A stretch of DNA of 64,000 bases from Vreelandella halophila (GCF_019903425.1 NZ_JACHUZ010000013.1:1272285-1336284), one strand, 5' to 3'; positions 17,851-27,079 are shown, counted from the stretch's first letter. Numbers and translations: made by a program. The notes: generated by a model not told the origin, from the letters alone.

Positions 17851-20190
17851 TCACTGTACCGTAACCACCTTGCTGGCGCGGCGGTAGCGGATCTTCCAGC
17901 CCTTCCAGCTGGGCAGTTCCCAGCGTTTGGGCGGCGTTTTGCGGGGGCCGTGACGGTAGTCCAGGGTGATGCGCCGGGCGGCAGGTTCATAGGTTGCATC
18001 CATGACCAGATCCCCCAGGGACAGGCGGCGGGGGTAACGCCGGTCGAAGGTCTCGCGCTCCCATTCCGGAATGCCCTCAAAGGCAAGATCCCCGGGTTCG
18101 ATCAGGCTCTCGTCCCCGGGCTCCTCCACGCCCAGTGCCTGCAGGCGCTCGCAGAGCCATTGCCTGGGGGAGTCCGGAACGTCACCTTCTCCGTGTCCCA
18201 GGGCCACGTACAGCGCCCACTGCTGGATATCCGCCTGGATGCTCTCACCGACTGGGGTCAGCAGCTGCCCCTGCAGGATCAGCTCCGCGAGGGCGCTGCG
18301 CAGGTCCGCACCGGAGGGGGTGATGTCTGCTGAACTGACGACCCGGTTGGCATAGAGGCGCTCGCGGCGGACGCGGGGTTCGCCGTCCTCGAGGCGCATC
18401 TCCCCGAAGCGCACCTCGCCCAGATCCAGCTCGTCCAGTATGGACAGTGACACCGGCGCCAGGCAGGTGGCGATGGTGATGGTCTGGCGGTGGCCGCGTT
18501 TACCCGGGGTGCTGTATTCGTCCAGCACCAGGGCGGCTTCGGCGTCCTCCGGCAGTCGGGAGGCGTCATCCGGAAGGACCTCCCGGGCATCGTTGCCCAT
18601 GGCCTGGCGGCGTTTCTCGCGCCGGACGAAGACCAGTTCCGGGGCCGCTTGCGCGATTGCCCGGCGCAGGTGAGCAGGGTCATCGAGGGGCGTCTCCGGA
18701 ATCGATGGCAGCCCCAGGGCGTCCCGGATGCGTCCGGCGAGCTGGCGGGCTTCACGCCGCGCCTGCTCGTTCACGCTGAGCGGTGCCGGCGGCCGGGTGC
18801 GCAGCATGGCCACCAGGGTGCTGGCGTCGCAGGGGGTGGGCAGCCAGTCGCCCAGGGCGCGGCGCTGGTCCTCCTTGTCCGGGAAGCGGAACAGGCGTGG
18901 GCGGGTGCTCAGTGCGGCCGTGAGATCCGCCATGGCGCCCTGGGTTTCGGCATCCGGCATGGCCGAGATCAGGTGCGCAAAGAAACTGTCGATGGGGAGC
19001 TGGAACAGGCGCTGGCCGTAGTCGGTCGCAACGCCGTCTTCATCCACGGCACCCATGCGCTGGAGCTGCTCAAGCGCCTTGCTGTGGGCTTTCTGCGGCA
19101 GTGGGTCGGGGAAGCTCAGGCTGTGAGCGGGGGCGTTGGCGCAGCCGGCGGCCAGTACCAGCTCGGTCAGCTCCTCGCGCTGGATCTCCGGTGCGGTGGT
19201 GGCCTCCAGCGGTGCGCCGCGGCCCCAGAGCCGAATCGCCGTGCCCGCTTCGGTGCGCCCGGCCCGGCCACTGCGCTGGTCTGCCGAGGCCTGGCTGATG
19301 GCGGCCAGGCTGAGCACCGTGCGGCCGTTGCGCTGGTGGGTGCGACGCTCCAGGCCGGAGTCCACCACGGCGGTTACCCCGGGAATGGTCAGGGAGGTCT
19401 CCGCCACGTTGGTCGCCAGAATGACACGCTGGCCGTCGTCCTCGGCCAGCGCCTGTCTCTGGGAGTCGGCGTCCACGGTGGCATGCAGGGTCAGTACCGG
19501 GACGCCGGGATCGCCCAGGGCCTGCTCCGTATCACGGATCTCGCCCCGGCCGGGCAGGAATGCCAGCACCGGGCCGGACGTTTCCCTCAGTGCCCGCTGG
19601 ATGGCCCGGGCCATGCGCTCCGCCAGATGGCGGCTTTCAGGCATATGGCGTTCATCCCTGGCGTCATGCTGGAGGGTTACGGGGAACCGCCGCCCCTCCG
19701 CCTCGATCAATGGCGCCTGCAGGTGGCGGGCTACGGTCTCCGCCGCGAACGTCGCCGAGGTGACAACGAGATGATGCTCGCCCCGGTGTTGGAGCAGGGC
19801 GAGCAGCAGGTCGGTGTCCCAGCGCCGTTCGTGGAATTCGTCCAGGACAACGGTCCGGAATCGCCGCAGCCCGCCTTCGCCCAGCCATCGCAGCGCCATG
19901 CCGGGGGTGGCGAAAACCAGTGGCGTGTCGCTGTTGCAGCGCACATCAAACCGGACGGCGTAGCCAATGCCCTCACCGAGGGCCGTCCCCTGTTGCCGGG
20001 CGAGGAAGCCGGCCAGTGCCGTGCAGGCCACCCGCCGGGGCTCGATCACCAGGGTGGCGCCCTGTTCGCAGGCCCAAACGGGCAGGCGGGTGGACTTGCC
20101 GGAGCCCGTGTCCGCGGTAACAACGGCGTGGCCCTGCTGCAGGGCGTCCATGAAGCGTGTACGGTGGGGATCAATGGGTAGTTGATGCAT
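17851..20190 (-). CDS. hrpB: ATP-dependent helicase HrpB
   Basis: This 779-residue DEAH/RHA helicase shows Walker A GSGKST (29-34), DEFH in VVLDEFHER (117-120), motif III SATF and motif VI QRSGRAGRTEAG. A helicase-associated region and the HrpB C-terminal domain follow. The DEFH variant and overall length are typical of HrpB; E. coli HrpB is about 800 residues. I placed the start at 20190 (MHQLPIDPHR). The frame continues upstream with codons that would overlap the divergent gene's promoter, and no start has a strong ribosome-binding site. The biological role of HrpB is not settled. Confidence 0.93.
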   Translation of the reverse strand: MHQLPIDPHRTRFMDALQQGHAVVTADTGSGKSTRLPVWACEQGATLVIEPRRVACTALAGFLARQQGTALGEGIGYAVRFDVRCNSDTPLVFATPGMALRWLGEGGLRRFRTVVLDEFHERRWDTDLLLALLQHRGEHHLVVTSATFAAETVARHLQAPLIEAEGRRFPVTLQHDARDERHMPESRHLAERMARAIQRALRETSGPVLAFLPGRGEIRDTEQALGDPGVPVLTLHATVDADSQRQALAEDDGQRVILATNVAETSLTIPGVTAVVDSGLERRTHQRNGRTVLSLAAISQASADQRSGRAGRTEAGTAIRLWGRGAPLEATTAPEIQREELTELVLAAGCANAPAHSLSFPDPLPQKAHSKALEQLQRMGAVDEDGVATDYGQRLFQLPIDSFFAHLISAMPDAETQGAMADLTAALSTRPRLFRFPDKEDQRRALGDWLPTPCDASTLVAMLRTRPPAPLSVNEQARREARQLAGRIRDALGLPSIPETPLDDPAHLRRAIAQAAPELVFVRREKRRQAMGNDAREVLPDDASRLPEDAEAALVLDEYSTPGKRGHRQTITIATCLAPVSLSILDELDLGEVRFGEMRLEDGEPRVRRERLYANRVVSSADITPSGADLRSALAELILQGQLLTPVGESIQADIQQWALYVALGHGEGDVPDSPRQWLCERLQALGVEEPGDESLIEPGDLAFEGIPEWERETFDRRYPRRLSLGDLVMDATYEPAARRITLDYRHGPRKTPPKRWELPSWKGWKIRYRRASKVVTVQ

Positions 20191-20294
20191 TCGGTTGCAG
20201 TCGAGCGCTGTTTGCAGGTTCAATGGACCAGATAGTAATGCGACTCCCATTCTAACAGTGGCTGGCCTAAATTGGCGGCAAGGGGGCGCCTGGA

Positions 20295-22283
20295 GTGCAC
20301 GGAGCTGAACATGAACCCGAAACGCGGTATGACGGCGCCCCAGAGGCGCTCGTGACAACACTCGACGCGGCCATCAGCCGCCTTGCTGAAATCAATGCCG
20401 TTGAAGGCGTCTCGCCGGTTTTCGAGGCGCTCGAGGCCGCACAGCCCCTGATGTTCAGTTCCGAAGGCCTGGATGCGCTCTACCAGCGCGTGCCCGCCAT
20501 TGAGGGGGCCGGTTTTTTTGGTGGCAGTGATTGGGACTACCCCCAGACCCTGGTGCCCTCGCTGGCCGTGCGCACGGTGCGATACGGCGAACCCACCGCA
20601 ACGCTGGTCGAAATCCTGAGCCAGATCCGCCTGCTGGCAGTGGCCAGGGGCGACTACACCCATCCCTCCATCTCGGCGGAACATGCCCATCATTTTCTCG
20701 CCCAGGTGCTGGCGATGAATCTCGATCTGGTGGTCAGCAATCTGCAGGAGAGCGACCGGCTGCGACCCAATGAGCTGGGTTACGCCGTTCAGAATCTCTA
20801 TCACTACCTGCTTCAGCACTTGGGCTATGGGAATCTTCTGGAGCACCTGGTGGCCGAGGTCTGGCGGATTCTGGCGCAGCGCCCGGTCCAGGTGGAGGGC
20901 GTCAAACAGATGGTGACGCAGATTGCCGTCTGTCTGCAGAAACCGGATGCGCTGGGCGGTGAGGTCGGCGACGACGCACTGCAACTGATCAACGCGGTGT
21001 TCAGCCCCACTGAAGCGTGCCGTGAAGATCCCGGCTTCGAGGTCTACTCGGAACGACTGGCGGACATGGACGACGCCGCCCTGCTGCAGGAGGCCATCGC
21101 CTTTGCGCAGGCCATGCACAGTACCGGTCTGGTGTCGGCCTACATGCCGGTGTTCATACGCTACCTGCGTGGTCGCTGGAATGCCCTGATCCCAACGGCG
21201 CTGGGTTTGAGTTACACCGGTGCCGACGCGTTTCACTGCTATCCGAAGTTGATCCACACCCTGATTGATGAGGCCCTGTTTCCCGAGACCAGCCAGTGCG
21301 CCTATGGCCTGGCCATGATGCTCGAGCGGGGTATTCTCTACGCGCCTCCGGTGGCACCGTCCCTGTGGCGCCAGTTACGACTGTCGCTCTGTGAAGCGGC
21401 GACCCGCAAGATTGAAGCCGTCTTTGGCAGCAGCCGTTCCCCGGAATGCTTTCTGCTCGCTGATGTACTCAACGTGCTGGGTCGGCCGCTGGGCGTGGGG
21501 CAGGGGAACTATCCGACCTGTCAGTCGACGCGCGCGCTGTCCATGTGGGCCTACAATATGCCCGCGGAACTGCTTCAGATCCTGGCCTGGGCAGCGCGTG
21601 ATGACGAGGTTGTGATGCGCTTTGAAGGCAACAGTATTTCGTCGCGGGATCTGGGCACCGGCCTGGCTGCCGAGCCCCCGGTGGATGTGGACGCCGTTTC
21701 GCTGCTGACCGTGCCCCACCTGGATCGCATCTACTTCGAAATGGGTCGACGCAGCGCCGGGCGCGGAGAGGATCCGCACAAGTGGGTCAACGCCGAATTC
21801 CATGGTGATCGTGTGGGTCACGGATTCCGTATAGCAGTGGATGTGTTCACCGGCGGCCTGAAGGACTTTGAAGGGTTTATCCGCGACTTTTACGCGTCTT
21901 ACCACCCCTTCTACAACGGCAATATTCCGGTCATCAATCCACAACCCGCCGGCATTGCGGTGACCGACAGTGCCACGCGCTTTCTCGGCTGGCACGCGAT
22001 CACCATCCAGCGGCTTGCGCTGGATACGGATCAGACCATGCGTGTCTATTTTTTCAACCCGAATAACGACAGCGGGCAGAACTGGGGCCAGGGGATCGTT
22101 ACCGCGACCCAGGGCCACGGCGAGCTCTACGGCGAAGCCTCGTTGCCGGTGGCTGAGTTCGCGTCACGACTGTATGTGTTCCACTACGATCCCCTCGAAA
22201 AGGGCGAGCCAGCCGATATTCCAACCGATGAAGTCAATCGGGCCATGCAACTGGCCCGGACGAGTTGGGCTCAAGGGCGTTAG
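20295..22283 (+). CDS. Uncharacterised protein with papain-like Cys-His-Asn pattern
   Basis: I do not recognise the family of this 662-residue protein. The first roughly 390 residues look mainly helical. The C-terminal part reads like a papain-superfamily core: Gln403 six residues before Cys409 in GQGNYPTCQSTRALSMW (papain also has Gln at minus six), His567 in GWHAITIQ, then Asn588 in VYFFNPNND with a following NWG. This suggests a cysteine peptidase or transferase acting on amide bonds. It has no signal peptide or membrane helix. An ATP-grasp gene follows after 77 bases on the same strand, so the two probably form one pathway. The start is uncertain: GTG 20295 or in-frame GTG 20352. Divergent from hrpB. 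Confidence 0.55.
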   Translation: MHGAEHEPETRYDGAPEALVTTLDAAISRLAEINAVEGVSPVFEALEAAQPLMFSSEGLDALYQRVPAIEGAGFFGGSDWDYPQTLVPSLAVRTVRYGEPTATLVEILSQIRLLAVARGDYTHPSISAEHAHHFLAQVLAMNLDLVVSNLQESDRLRPNELGYAVQNLYHYLLQHLGYGNLLEHLVAEVWRILAQRPVQVEGVKQMVTQIAVCLQKPDALGGEVGDDALQLINAVFSPTEACREDPGFEVYSERLADMDDAALLQEAIAFAQAMHSTGLVSAYMPVFIRYLRGRWNALIPTALGLSYTGADAFHCYPKLIHTLIDEALFPETSQCAYGLAMMLERGILYAPPVAPSLWRQLRLSLCEAATRKIEAVFGSSRSPECFLLADVLNVLGRPLGVGQGNYPTCQSTRALSMWAYNMPAELLQILAWAARDDEVVMRFEGNSISSRDLGTGLAAEPPVDVDAVSLLTVPHLDRIYFEMGRRSAGRGEDPHKWVNAEFHGDRVGHGFRIAVDVFTGGLKDFEGFIRDFYASYHPFYNGNIPVINPQPAGIAVTDSATRFLGWHAITIQRLALDTDQTMRVYFFNPNNDSGQNWGQGIVTATQGHGELYGEASLPVAEFASRLYVFHYDPLEKGEPADIPTDEVNRAMQLARTSWAQGR

Positions 22284-22360
22284 CAGGCCCGGAATCCCCA
22301 CAGCTGGCGTTGCCAATGCGACCGCCGGCTTTATTGCGAAACGCAAAAGGAGAACAACCA

Positions 22361-23665
22361 ATGTCGAACGAACCACAAGCTCAAAAAAAAGACGTTTCCA
22401 GCTGGACCGACCCGACGATGGACTCGGTGCGCGGAACGGAAACACCCAAGGACCCGAATAAGGGCTACATCGCGCTGCTGGGCTGGAGCGTCAATGCGAT
22501 TAAAGCGGCGCAGAAGTTTGATCGCCGCTACGTCGTGGTAGCGCCCGAGTGGGCCGCTGATTTCTGTGAAGCCAACAAGATCCCGTTCATTCCCTGGGAT
22601 TTTGAGCGCCTGAACGATCGCTCGCTGGAGATTGCCGAGCGGTTGAAAAAAGAAGGGGTTGATGCCGCCGTCCCCCTGTTTGAGGAAACCGTTGAGTGGT
22701 CGGGGGCAATCAACTCAGTGCTCATGGACAACCCTCGAATGTACGGTCAGTCCATCCTGTTCCGGGACAAGGCCCTGATGAAGCGCCGCGCCCAGTTGGG
22801 TGGTATACGCGTGGGGATCTTCGAGGAAGCCCACGAAAAGGACGACATCATCCGCTTCATGAAGCGCGTTAACCAGACGCTGCTCAAGCTTGACGGTGAC
22901 CCGGATGACCCGATTCACGTCAAGGCCTTCGACAAGGCCGGCTGCCTCGGGCACCGCATGATCCGCACGCTCGAAGAGATCGAGCACATACCGGACGAAG
23001 AGTATCCGCTGCTCATGGAAAGCCACCTGGATGGCTGGGAGTTTGCGGTCGAGGCCTGGATCCACGACGGTAAGATCCAGTTCCTGAACATCTCCGAGTA
23101 CGTGACGCTGGGCTATTCGGTCTTTGTGCCCGCGACCAAGGAGCTGGAAAGCTGGCGCAATGCGATCACCAAGCAGATCGAGAAGCTGATCAAGACCTTC
23201 GATATCCAGTTTGGCCTGATCCACCCGGAGTACTTTGTGACCGCTGATGGTGAGATGTACTTTGGCGAGATCGCCTATCGCCCACCCGGGTTCAAGGCGT
23301 TCGAACTGATTGAGCGCGCCTACGGGTTCAGCGCCTATCAGGCGTCCATGCTGGTGTTCGATCCCAAGAGCACCAAGGAAGAGGTGGCAAACTTCTTCCC
23401 GAAGGAAGTGGAGGATGCCAGGGGCTACGCCGGATGCTTTGGTGTTTACCCACGCCATCGTGTCGTCAGCAAGCTGGAAATGCCGAAAGAGACCACGGAA
23501 CACCCGTACTTCGAGTTCCACGAACTGACCGAACCCAAAGAGGAAACGGTGCCGGACCGATCAGCGTTTGGCACACACTGGGGTCTGGTCTTCTTCTTTG
23601 GGGATGACCCCATCAAGATGCGGGATCTGCTCAAGGCGCAGGAAGACCTGCACTTCTACGTCTAG
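22361..23665 (+). CDS. ATP-grasp family ligase
   Basis: This 434-residue soluble protein has an ATP-grasp architecture. An N-terminal Rossmann-like part (YIALLGWSVNAIKAA) precedes a core with acidic metal/ATP ligands in LMESHLDGWEFAVEAW and HPEYFVTADGEMYFGEIAYR. ATP-grasp enzymes join a carboxylate to an amine or thiol through an acyl phosphate. The substrate is unknown; it does not look like biotin carboxylase, PurK or RimK in length and motifs. ATG 22361 has an excellent site (AGGAGA about eight bases upstream). It follows the papain-like protein gene. The stop overlaps the convergent radical SAM gene by four bases. Confidence 0.8.
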   Translation: MSNEPQAQKKDVSSWTDPTMDSVRGTETPKDPNKGYIALLGWSVNAIKAAQKFDRRYVVVAPEWAADFCEANKIPFIPWDFERLNDRSLEIAERLKKEGVDAAVPLFEETVEWSGAINSVLMDNPRMYGQSILFRDKALMKRRAQLGGIRVGIFEEAHEKDDIIRFMKRVNQTLLKLDGDPDDPIHVKAFDKAGCLGHRMIRTLEEIEHIPDEEYPLLMESHLDGWEFAVEAWIHDGKIQFLNISEYVTLGYSVFVPATKELESWRNAITKQIEKLIKTFDIQFGLIHPEYFVTADGEMYFGEIAYRPPGFKAFELIERAYGFSAYQASMLVFDPKSTKEEVANFFPKEVEDARGYAGCFGVYPRHRVVSKLEMPKETTEHPYFEFHELTEPKEETVPDRSAFGTHWGLVFFFGDDPIKMRDLLKAQEDLHFYV

Positions 23666-24708
23666 AACAGTCCCATCTGCTCACCGCCTGGGCGCCGGAA
23701 CAATCCGGTGTCCAGCGGTTCCTCCTCGTGCACATTCAGTCCAACCGCACGGCATTGACGCTCGAACCGCTGCCGGTAGAGCTTTGCCAGAACCCCTGTC
23801 CCGGTCATCCTCTGCCCCCATTCGCTGCTGTTGGTATTCCCGCCCCTGAGGTCACGGACACGGTTCATGACGTGGCTCGCCCGGTCCGGGTAGTGACGTT
23901 GCAGCCAGTCCTCAAACAACGGTGCCACCTCGTAGGGTAAGCGCAACAGGACCCAGCTGGCCCGCTGTGCACCATTGTCCGCCGCCGCGCTGATCATGGC
24001 CTCCATCTCGTGGTCATTGATGAACGGGATGATGGGGGCGGTCAGAACCCCTGTCGGCACACCTGCCTCTGAAAGCTCCCTCAATACCCGCAGGCGCGTG
24101 GCCGCTGCGGTGGCCCTGGGCTCCAGCTGACCCTTGAGGCGGTTATCCAGGGTGGTCAGTGAGATCCTTACCGAACAAAGCCCCATGGCGGCCATCTCCG
24201 AGAGCAGATCCTGGTCACGAAGGATCAGGCCGCTTTTGGTGATGATGGATACGGGGTGGCGGTATTCAAGCAGTATCTCCAGCAGACGGCGTGTGATCCG
24301 GTGCGCCTTCTCCGCCGGCTGGTAGGCGTCGGTGTTGACGCCCAGAGCGATCGGTGAGGGCTGATAGCGGGGGTGATCCAGCGCTGCCCTCAGTTTCTCG
24401 GGCGCGTTGGTCTTGGCCTGGATCCGGGTCTCGAAATCCAGCCCCGGCGAAAGGTCCTGGTAGGCATGGGAGGGCCTGGCAAAGCAGTAAATACAGCCGT
24501 GTTCGCAGCCCTGGTATGGGTTCACTGACTGGTCGAAAGGCACATCCGGCGACTCATTGCGGCTGATGATCGAGCGCGCCGCCACAGCCCGTGTGGTGGT
24601 CGGAGTTGCCCTGTCTGCTTCAGGTGCTGATTCCCCATCGATCCAGGGCTCGCTGACGCGGGTCTCGAACCGGTGCGGGATATTGGTCTGGCTGGCCCGT
24701 CCCCTCAT
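23662..24708 (-). CDS. PA0069-family radical SAM protein
   Basis: This 348-residue protein has the CxxxCxxC [4Fe-4S] motif as C68-C72-C75 in NPYQGCEHGCIYCFARPSHAY, which is characteristic of the PA0069 family related to spore photoproduct lyase-like proteins. The substrate is unknown. The N-terminal 45 residues are polar and variable. The gene is convergent with the ATP-grasp gene and probably not functionally tied to it, since PA0069 homologues are widespread alone. Confidence 0.9.
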   Translation of the reverse strand: MRGRASQTNIPHRFETRVSEPWIDGESAPEADRATPTTTRAVAARSIISRNESPDVPFDQSVNPYQGCEHGCIYCFARPSHAYQDLSPGLDFETRIQAKTNAPEKLRAALDHPRYQPSPIALGVNTDAYQPAEKAHRITRRLLEILLEYRHPVSIITKSGLILRDQDLLSEMAAMGLCSVRISLTTLDNRLKGQLEPRATAAATRLRVLRELSEAGVPTGVLTAPIIPFINDHEMEAMISAAADNGAQRASWVLLRLPYEVAPLFEDWLQRHYPDRASHVMNRVRDLRGGNTNSSEWGQRMTGTGVLAKLYRQRFERQCRAVGLNVHEEEPLDTGLFRRPGGEQMGLF

Positions 24709-24793
24709 TCCTGGAACTGTATAAATAAACAGCTTCTGGCGTCAAGAAGAGGGTATTGCCGGTGTTCCAACACGATTGAGAAAACCTAATAGT

Positions 24794-24818
24794 TCTATCG
24801 TTATACTTATATAGTATA
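24794..24818 (+). promoter_or_regulatory. Promoter/operator element of the peroxiredoxin gene
   Basis: The 12-mer TCTATCGTTATA (24794-24805) recurs exactly, in the same orientation relative to transcription, ahead of the second persulfide dioxygenase gene (36914 to 36903). Here it runs into an inverted repeat TATACT-n5-AGTATA (24802-24818) that could include a minus-10 box. The start codon is 113 bases downstream. A sulfur-responsive repressor or activator site is a reasonable reading, but the regulator is not identified. Confidence 0.5.
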
Positions 24819-24917
24819 TAAAGAGGTTTCCTCCTATGATCTGCGTACTGGAGATAGCGACAGCCGGCGTCGATTCTCCAGAAACGATCAGCAATCACAG
24901 AAGACGGGGGAAACACC

Positions 24918-25544
24918 ATGACACTTCAACTTGGCGATACAGCGCCGGATTTCACAGCGGAAAGCACCAAGGGAACCATCCACTTCCATGACTGGATTGG
25001 GGACTCCTGGGCTTTTTTCTTCAGCCACCCTGCGGATTTCACGCCGGTATGCACCACTGAAATGGGGCGGACCGCGCAGCTGGCCGATCAGTTCGAGCGC
25101 CGGTGCGTGAAACCCATCGGGCTTTCCACCGAGACCGCCGAGGAACACCTGAAGTGGATCGAGGACGTTAACGACACACAGAACTGCGCCCTCGACTTTC
25201 CGATCCTGGCGGATGCGGATTTCAACATCGCCCGCCTCTACGACATGATCCATCCGGGCGAGAGCGAGACGGCCGCGGTGCGCAGCGTATTCATAATCGA
25301 TCCGGAAAAACGCATCCGTCTGACCATGACCTACCCGATGACCGTGGGTCGCAACTTCGATGAGATTCTGCGTGCCATCGACGCGCTGCAGACCAGCGAC
25401 AACCGCACCTGCGCGCTTCCCGCTGACTGGAATCAGGGCGATGAAGTCATCATCCCGCCGTCGATTCCAAACGAGCGCGCGAGTGAACTCTTCCCGAACG
25501 GGTGGGAGGAGCTGCGGCCCTATCTGCGTATGGCGAAACTCTGA
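24918..25544 (+). CDS. 1-Cys peroxiredoxin (Prx6/AhpC-TSA family)
   Basis: This 208-residue cytoplasmic peroxiredoxin has peroxidatic Cys45 in HPADFTPVCTTE, the Prx6 signature, and a long C-terminal region (GDEVIIPPS) typical of 1-Cys Prx6 proteins. It would reduce peroxides using thiols. Its position at the head of the persulfide/sulfide genes and its shared promoter motif suggest a role in the oxidative side of sulfide metabolism; that is inference. A hairpin after the stop probably terminates it before the dioxygenase gene. Confidence 0.92.
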   Translation: MTLQLGDTAPDFTAESTKGTIHFHDWIGDSWAFFFSHPADFTPVCTTEMGRTAQLADQFERRCVKPIGLSTETAEEHLKWIEDVNDTQNCALDFPILADADFNIARLYDMIHPGESETAAVRSVFIIDPEKRIRLTMTYPMTVGRNFDEILRAIDALQTSDNRTCALPADWNQGDEVIIPPSIPNERASELFPNGWEELRPYLRMAKL

Positions 25545-25580
25545 GGGCGGTAGGCCATCCCTGGTGCTGCGATAGCGGCC

Positions 25581-25605
25581 GGGGGTGGTCCTGCTACCAC
25601 GCCCC
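25581..25605 (+). terminator. Probable terminator after the peroxiredoxin gene
   Basis: GGGGGTGGT and ACCACGCCCC can pair with one bulged base around a six-base loop. The following sequence ATTGCTTTAT is only moderately T-rich, so termination strength is uncertain. Confidence 0.4.
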
Positions 25606-25620
25606 ATTGCTTTATATGTC

Positions 25621-25646
25621 ATTTGGTATTAACGTTATAACCAAAT
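25621..25646 (+). promoter_or_regulatory. Inverted-repeat operator upstream of the first persulfide dioxygenase
   Basis: The two 13-base arms (ATTTGGTATTAAC and GTTATAACCAAAT) are complementary at 11 of 13 positions around a central AC/GT. The element ends 42 bases before the start codon and shares CGTTATA with the elements at 24794 and 36903. Its symmetry suggests a dimeric regulator. Confidence 0.5.
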
Positions 25647-25688
25647 AGGCAATCATTCATTAAGCTCACGATTCCTTTGGAGGCCGAC

Positions 25689-26600
25689 ATGAAAACGTTC
25701 GAGCGTTCCAGCAGCACAGGCGCTGGCAAGCCGGATGTGGCCGGGTTCTACGACACGCGGACTTTCAGCATTCAGTACGTGGTTTCCGATCCCGCAACCA
25801 GCCAGTGCGCCATCATTGATCCGGTGCTCGATTACGACGAGAAATCGGGCGCGACGGGGACCCATCACGCGGATGAAATCCTGGAATACGTGGCACGCCA
25901 GGGTCTGACGGTTGAGTGGATCCTGGATACCCACCCCCACGCCGACCACTTCTCGGCCGCCCAGTACCTTAAGGGCAAAACCGGCGCACCCACCGCGATC
26001 GGAAGTGAAGTGACCGCGGTCCAGGCACTGTGGAAAGACATCTACAACTTCCCGGACCTGGCAACTGATGGCAGTCAGTGGGACCGCCTGTTCAGTGACG
26101 GTGATCAATTCACCGTGGGTGAAATGGAAGCGAAAGTGATGTTCTCGCCAGGCCATACACTGGCCTCCATCACCTATGTGATCGGCGATGCGGCCTTTGT
26201 TCACGACACCCTGTTCCAGCCTGATTTCGGCACAGCGCGGGCGGATTTCCCCGGTGGCAGCGCCGAACAGCTCTGGGAATCCATCCAGGCCATTCTGGAA
26301 CTGCCGGCAGAGACCAGGGTCTTCACTGGCCACGACTACATGCCCGACGGACGCGAGCCGCAGTGGGAAAGCACTGTTGGCGAGCAGCGCCGCACCAACA
26401 AGCACCTGGTGGACCAGAACCGGGAGGCCTATGTGGCCATGCGCAACGAGCGTGACAGCCAGCTGCCGATGCCGAAGCTGATCCTGCACGCGCTGCAGGT
26501 GAATACCCGTGGTGGTCGTCTCCCGGAGCCGGAAGACAATGGTCGGCGCTACATCAAGATTCCCCTGGACACCCTCTCTGGCGCGGCCTGGGGTGATTGA
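25689..26600 (+). CDS. ETHE1-like persulfide dioxygenase (MBL fold), copy 1
   Basis: This 303-residue metallo-beta-lactamase fold protein has HxHxDH as H82-P-H84-A-D86-H87 in DTHPHADH. Further ligands are visible in SPGHT, DTLF and TGHDY. It belongs to the ETHE1/BLH persulfide dioxygenase group, which oxidises glutathione persulfide to sulfite and GSH with a mononuclear iron. ATG 25689 is set by GGAGG at 25679-25683. DUF442 and SQR genes follow in the same direction with short gaps, matching a sulfide-oxidation operon. A second copy lies at 35978-36844. Confidence 0.9.
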   Translation: MKTFERSSSTGAGKPDVAGFYDTRTFSIQYVVSDPATSQCAIIDPVLDYDEKSGATGTHHADEILEYVARQGLTVEWILDTHPHADHFSAAQYLKGKTGAPTAIGSEVTAVQALWKDIYNFPDLATDGSQWDRLFSDGDQFTVGEMEAKVMFSPGHTLASITYVIGDAAFVHDTLFQPDFGTARADFPGGSAEQLWESIQAILELPAETRVFTGHDYMPDGREPQWESTVGEQRRTNKHLVDQNREAYVAMRNERDSQLPMPKLILHALQVNTRGGRLPEPEDNGRRYIKIPLDTLSGAAWGD

Positions 26601-26615
26601 ACGGAGGTTGCAGCA

Positions 26616-27056
26616 ATGACAATCCAACAGGTTGAGGATGGCGTCGGACTTTCCGGCGCCATGACTGCAGAAGACCTGGAGAATGCGCAACAGCAGGGAT
26701 TTCAGGCGTTGATCTGCAACCGGCGGCCTTCTGAGTCGCCGGAGCATGATGAACAGGCGCTTGCCCGGAAAGCGCAGAGTCTGGGGCTTTCGTGGACCTG
26801 CATTCCAGTGGCGACCGGCGAGTACTCGGATGCCGATGTGGCCGCCTTTCACGAGGCACTTGAAACCCTGCCGCGCCCGCTTCTCATCTTCTGTCGCAGT
26901 GGGCGGCGTTCCATCCATCTCTGGGCACTGGCCCGAATCCGCCATGACGTCGAGCCGCCGGAGACCGTACTGGAGCGCATGCGGGCTCTGGGCCATGACC
27001 CCGAGACCCTGCGTCCACTGCTGGAGCCGGCTGGGGGCAGTCCCGAGCCGGAATGA
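26616..27056 (+). CDS. DUF442/TIGR01244 sulfurtransferase-phosphatase-like protein
   Basis: This 146-residue protein of the beta-lactamase-hydrolase-associated DUF442 family has its active-site loop at Cys93 as C-R-S-G-R-R. The C-x4-R loop is the rhodanese size, one residue shorter than the C-x5-R loop of protein tyrosine phosphatases, so sulfane sulfur transfer is the likelier chemistry. GGAGG at 26603-26607 fixes the start. It sits between the persulfide dioxygenase and SQR genes, where a protein moving sulfane sulfur between them would be expected. Confidence 0.85.
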   Translation: MTIQQVEDGVGLSGAMTAEDLENAQQQGFQALICNRRPSESPEHDEQALARKAQSLGLSWTCIPVATGEYSDADVAAFHEALETLPRPLLIFCRSGRRSIHLWALARIRHDVEPPETVLERMRALGHDPETLRPLLEPAGGSPEPE

Positions 27057-27079
27057 CGTGAACCAACTGGAGACATCCC

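Noticed and set aside
18490-20181. 563-codon plus-strand frame opposite hrpB
   Set aside because: It lies entirely antisense to a full helicase with all motifs intact, and its translation resembles no protein family.
22265-22360. Longer version of the ATP-grasp protein starting at 22265
   Set aside because: The added residues overlap the upstream gene end, while ATG 22361 has an ideal ribosome-binding site.
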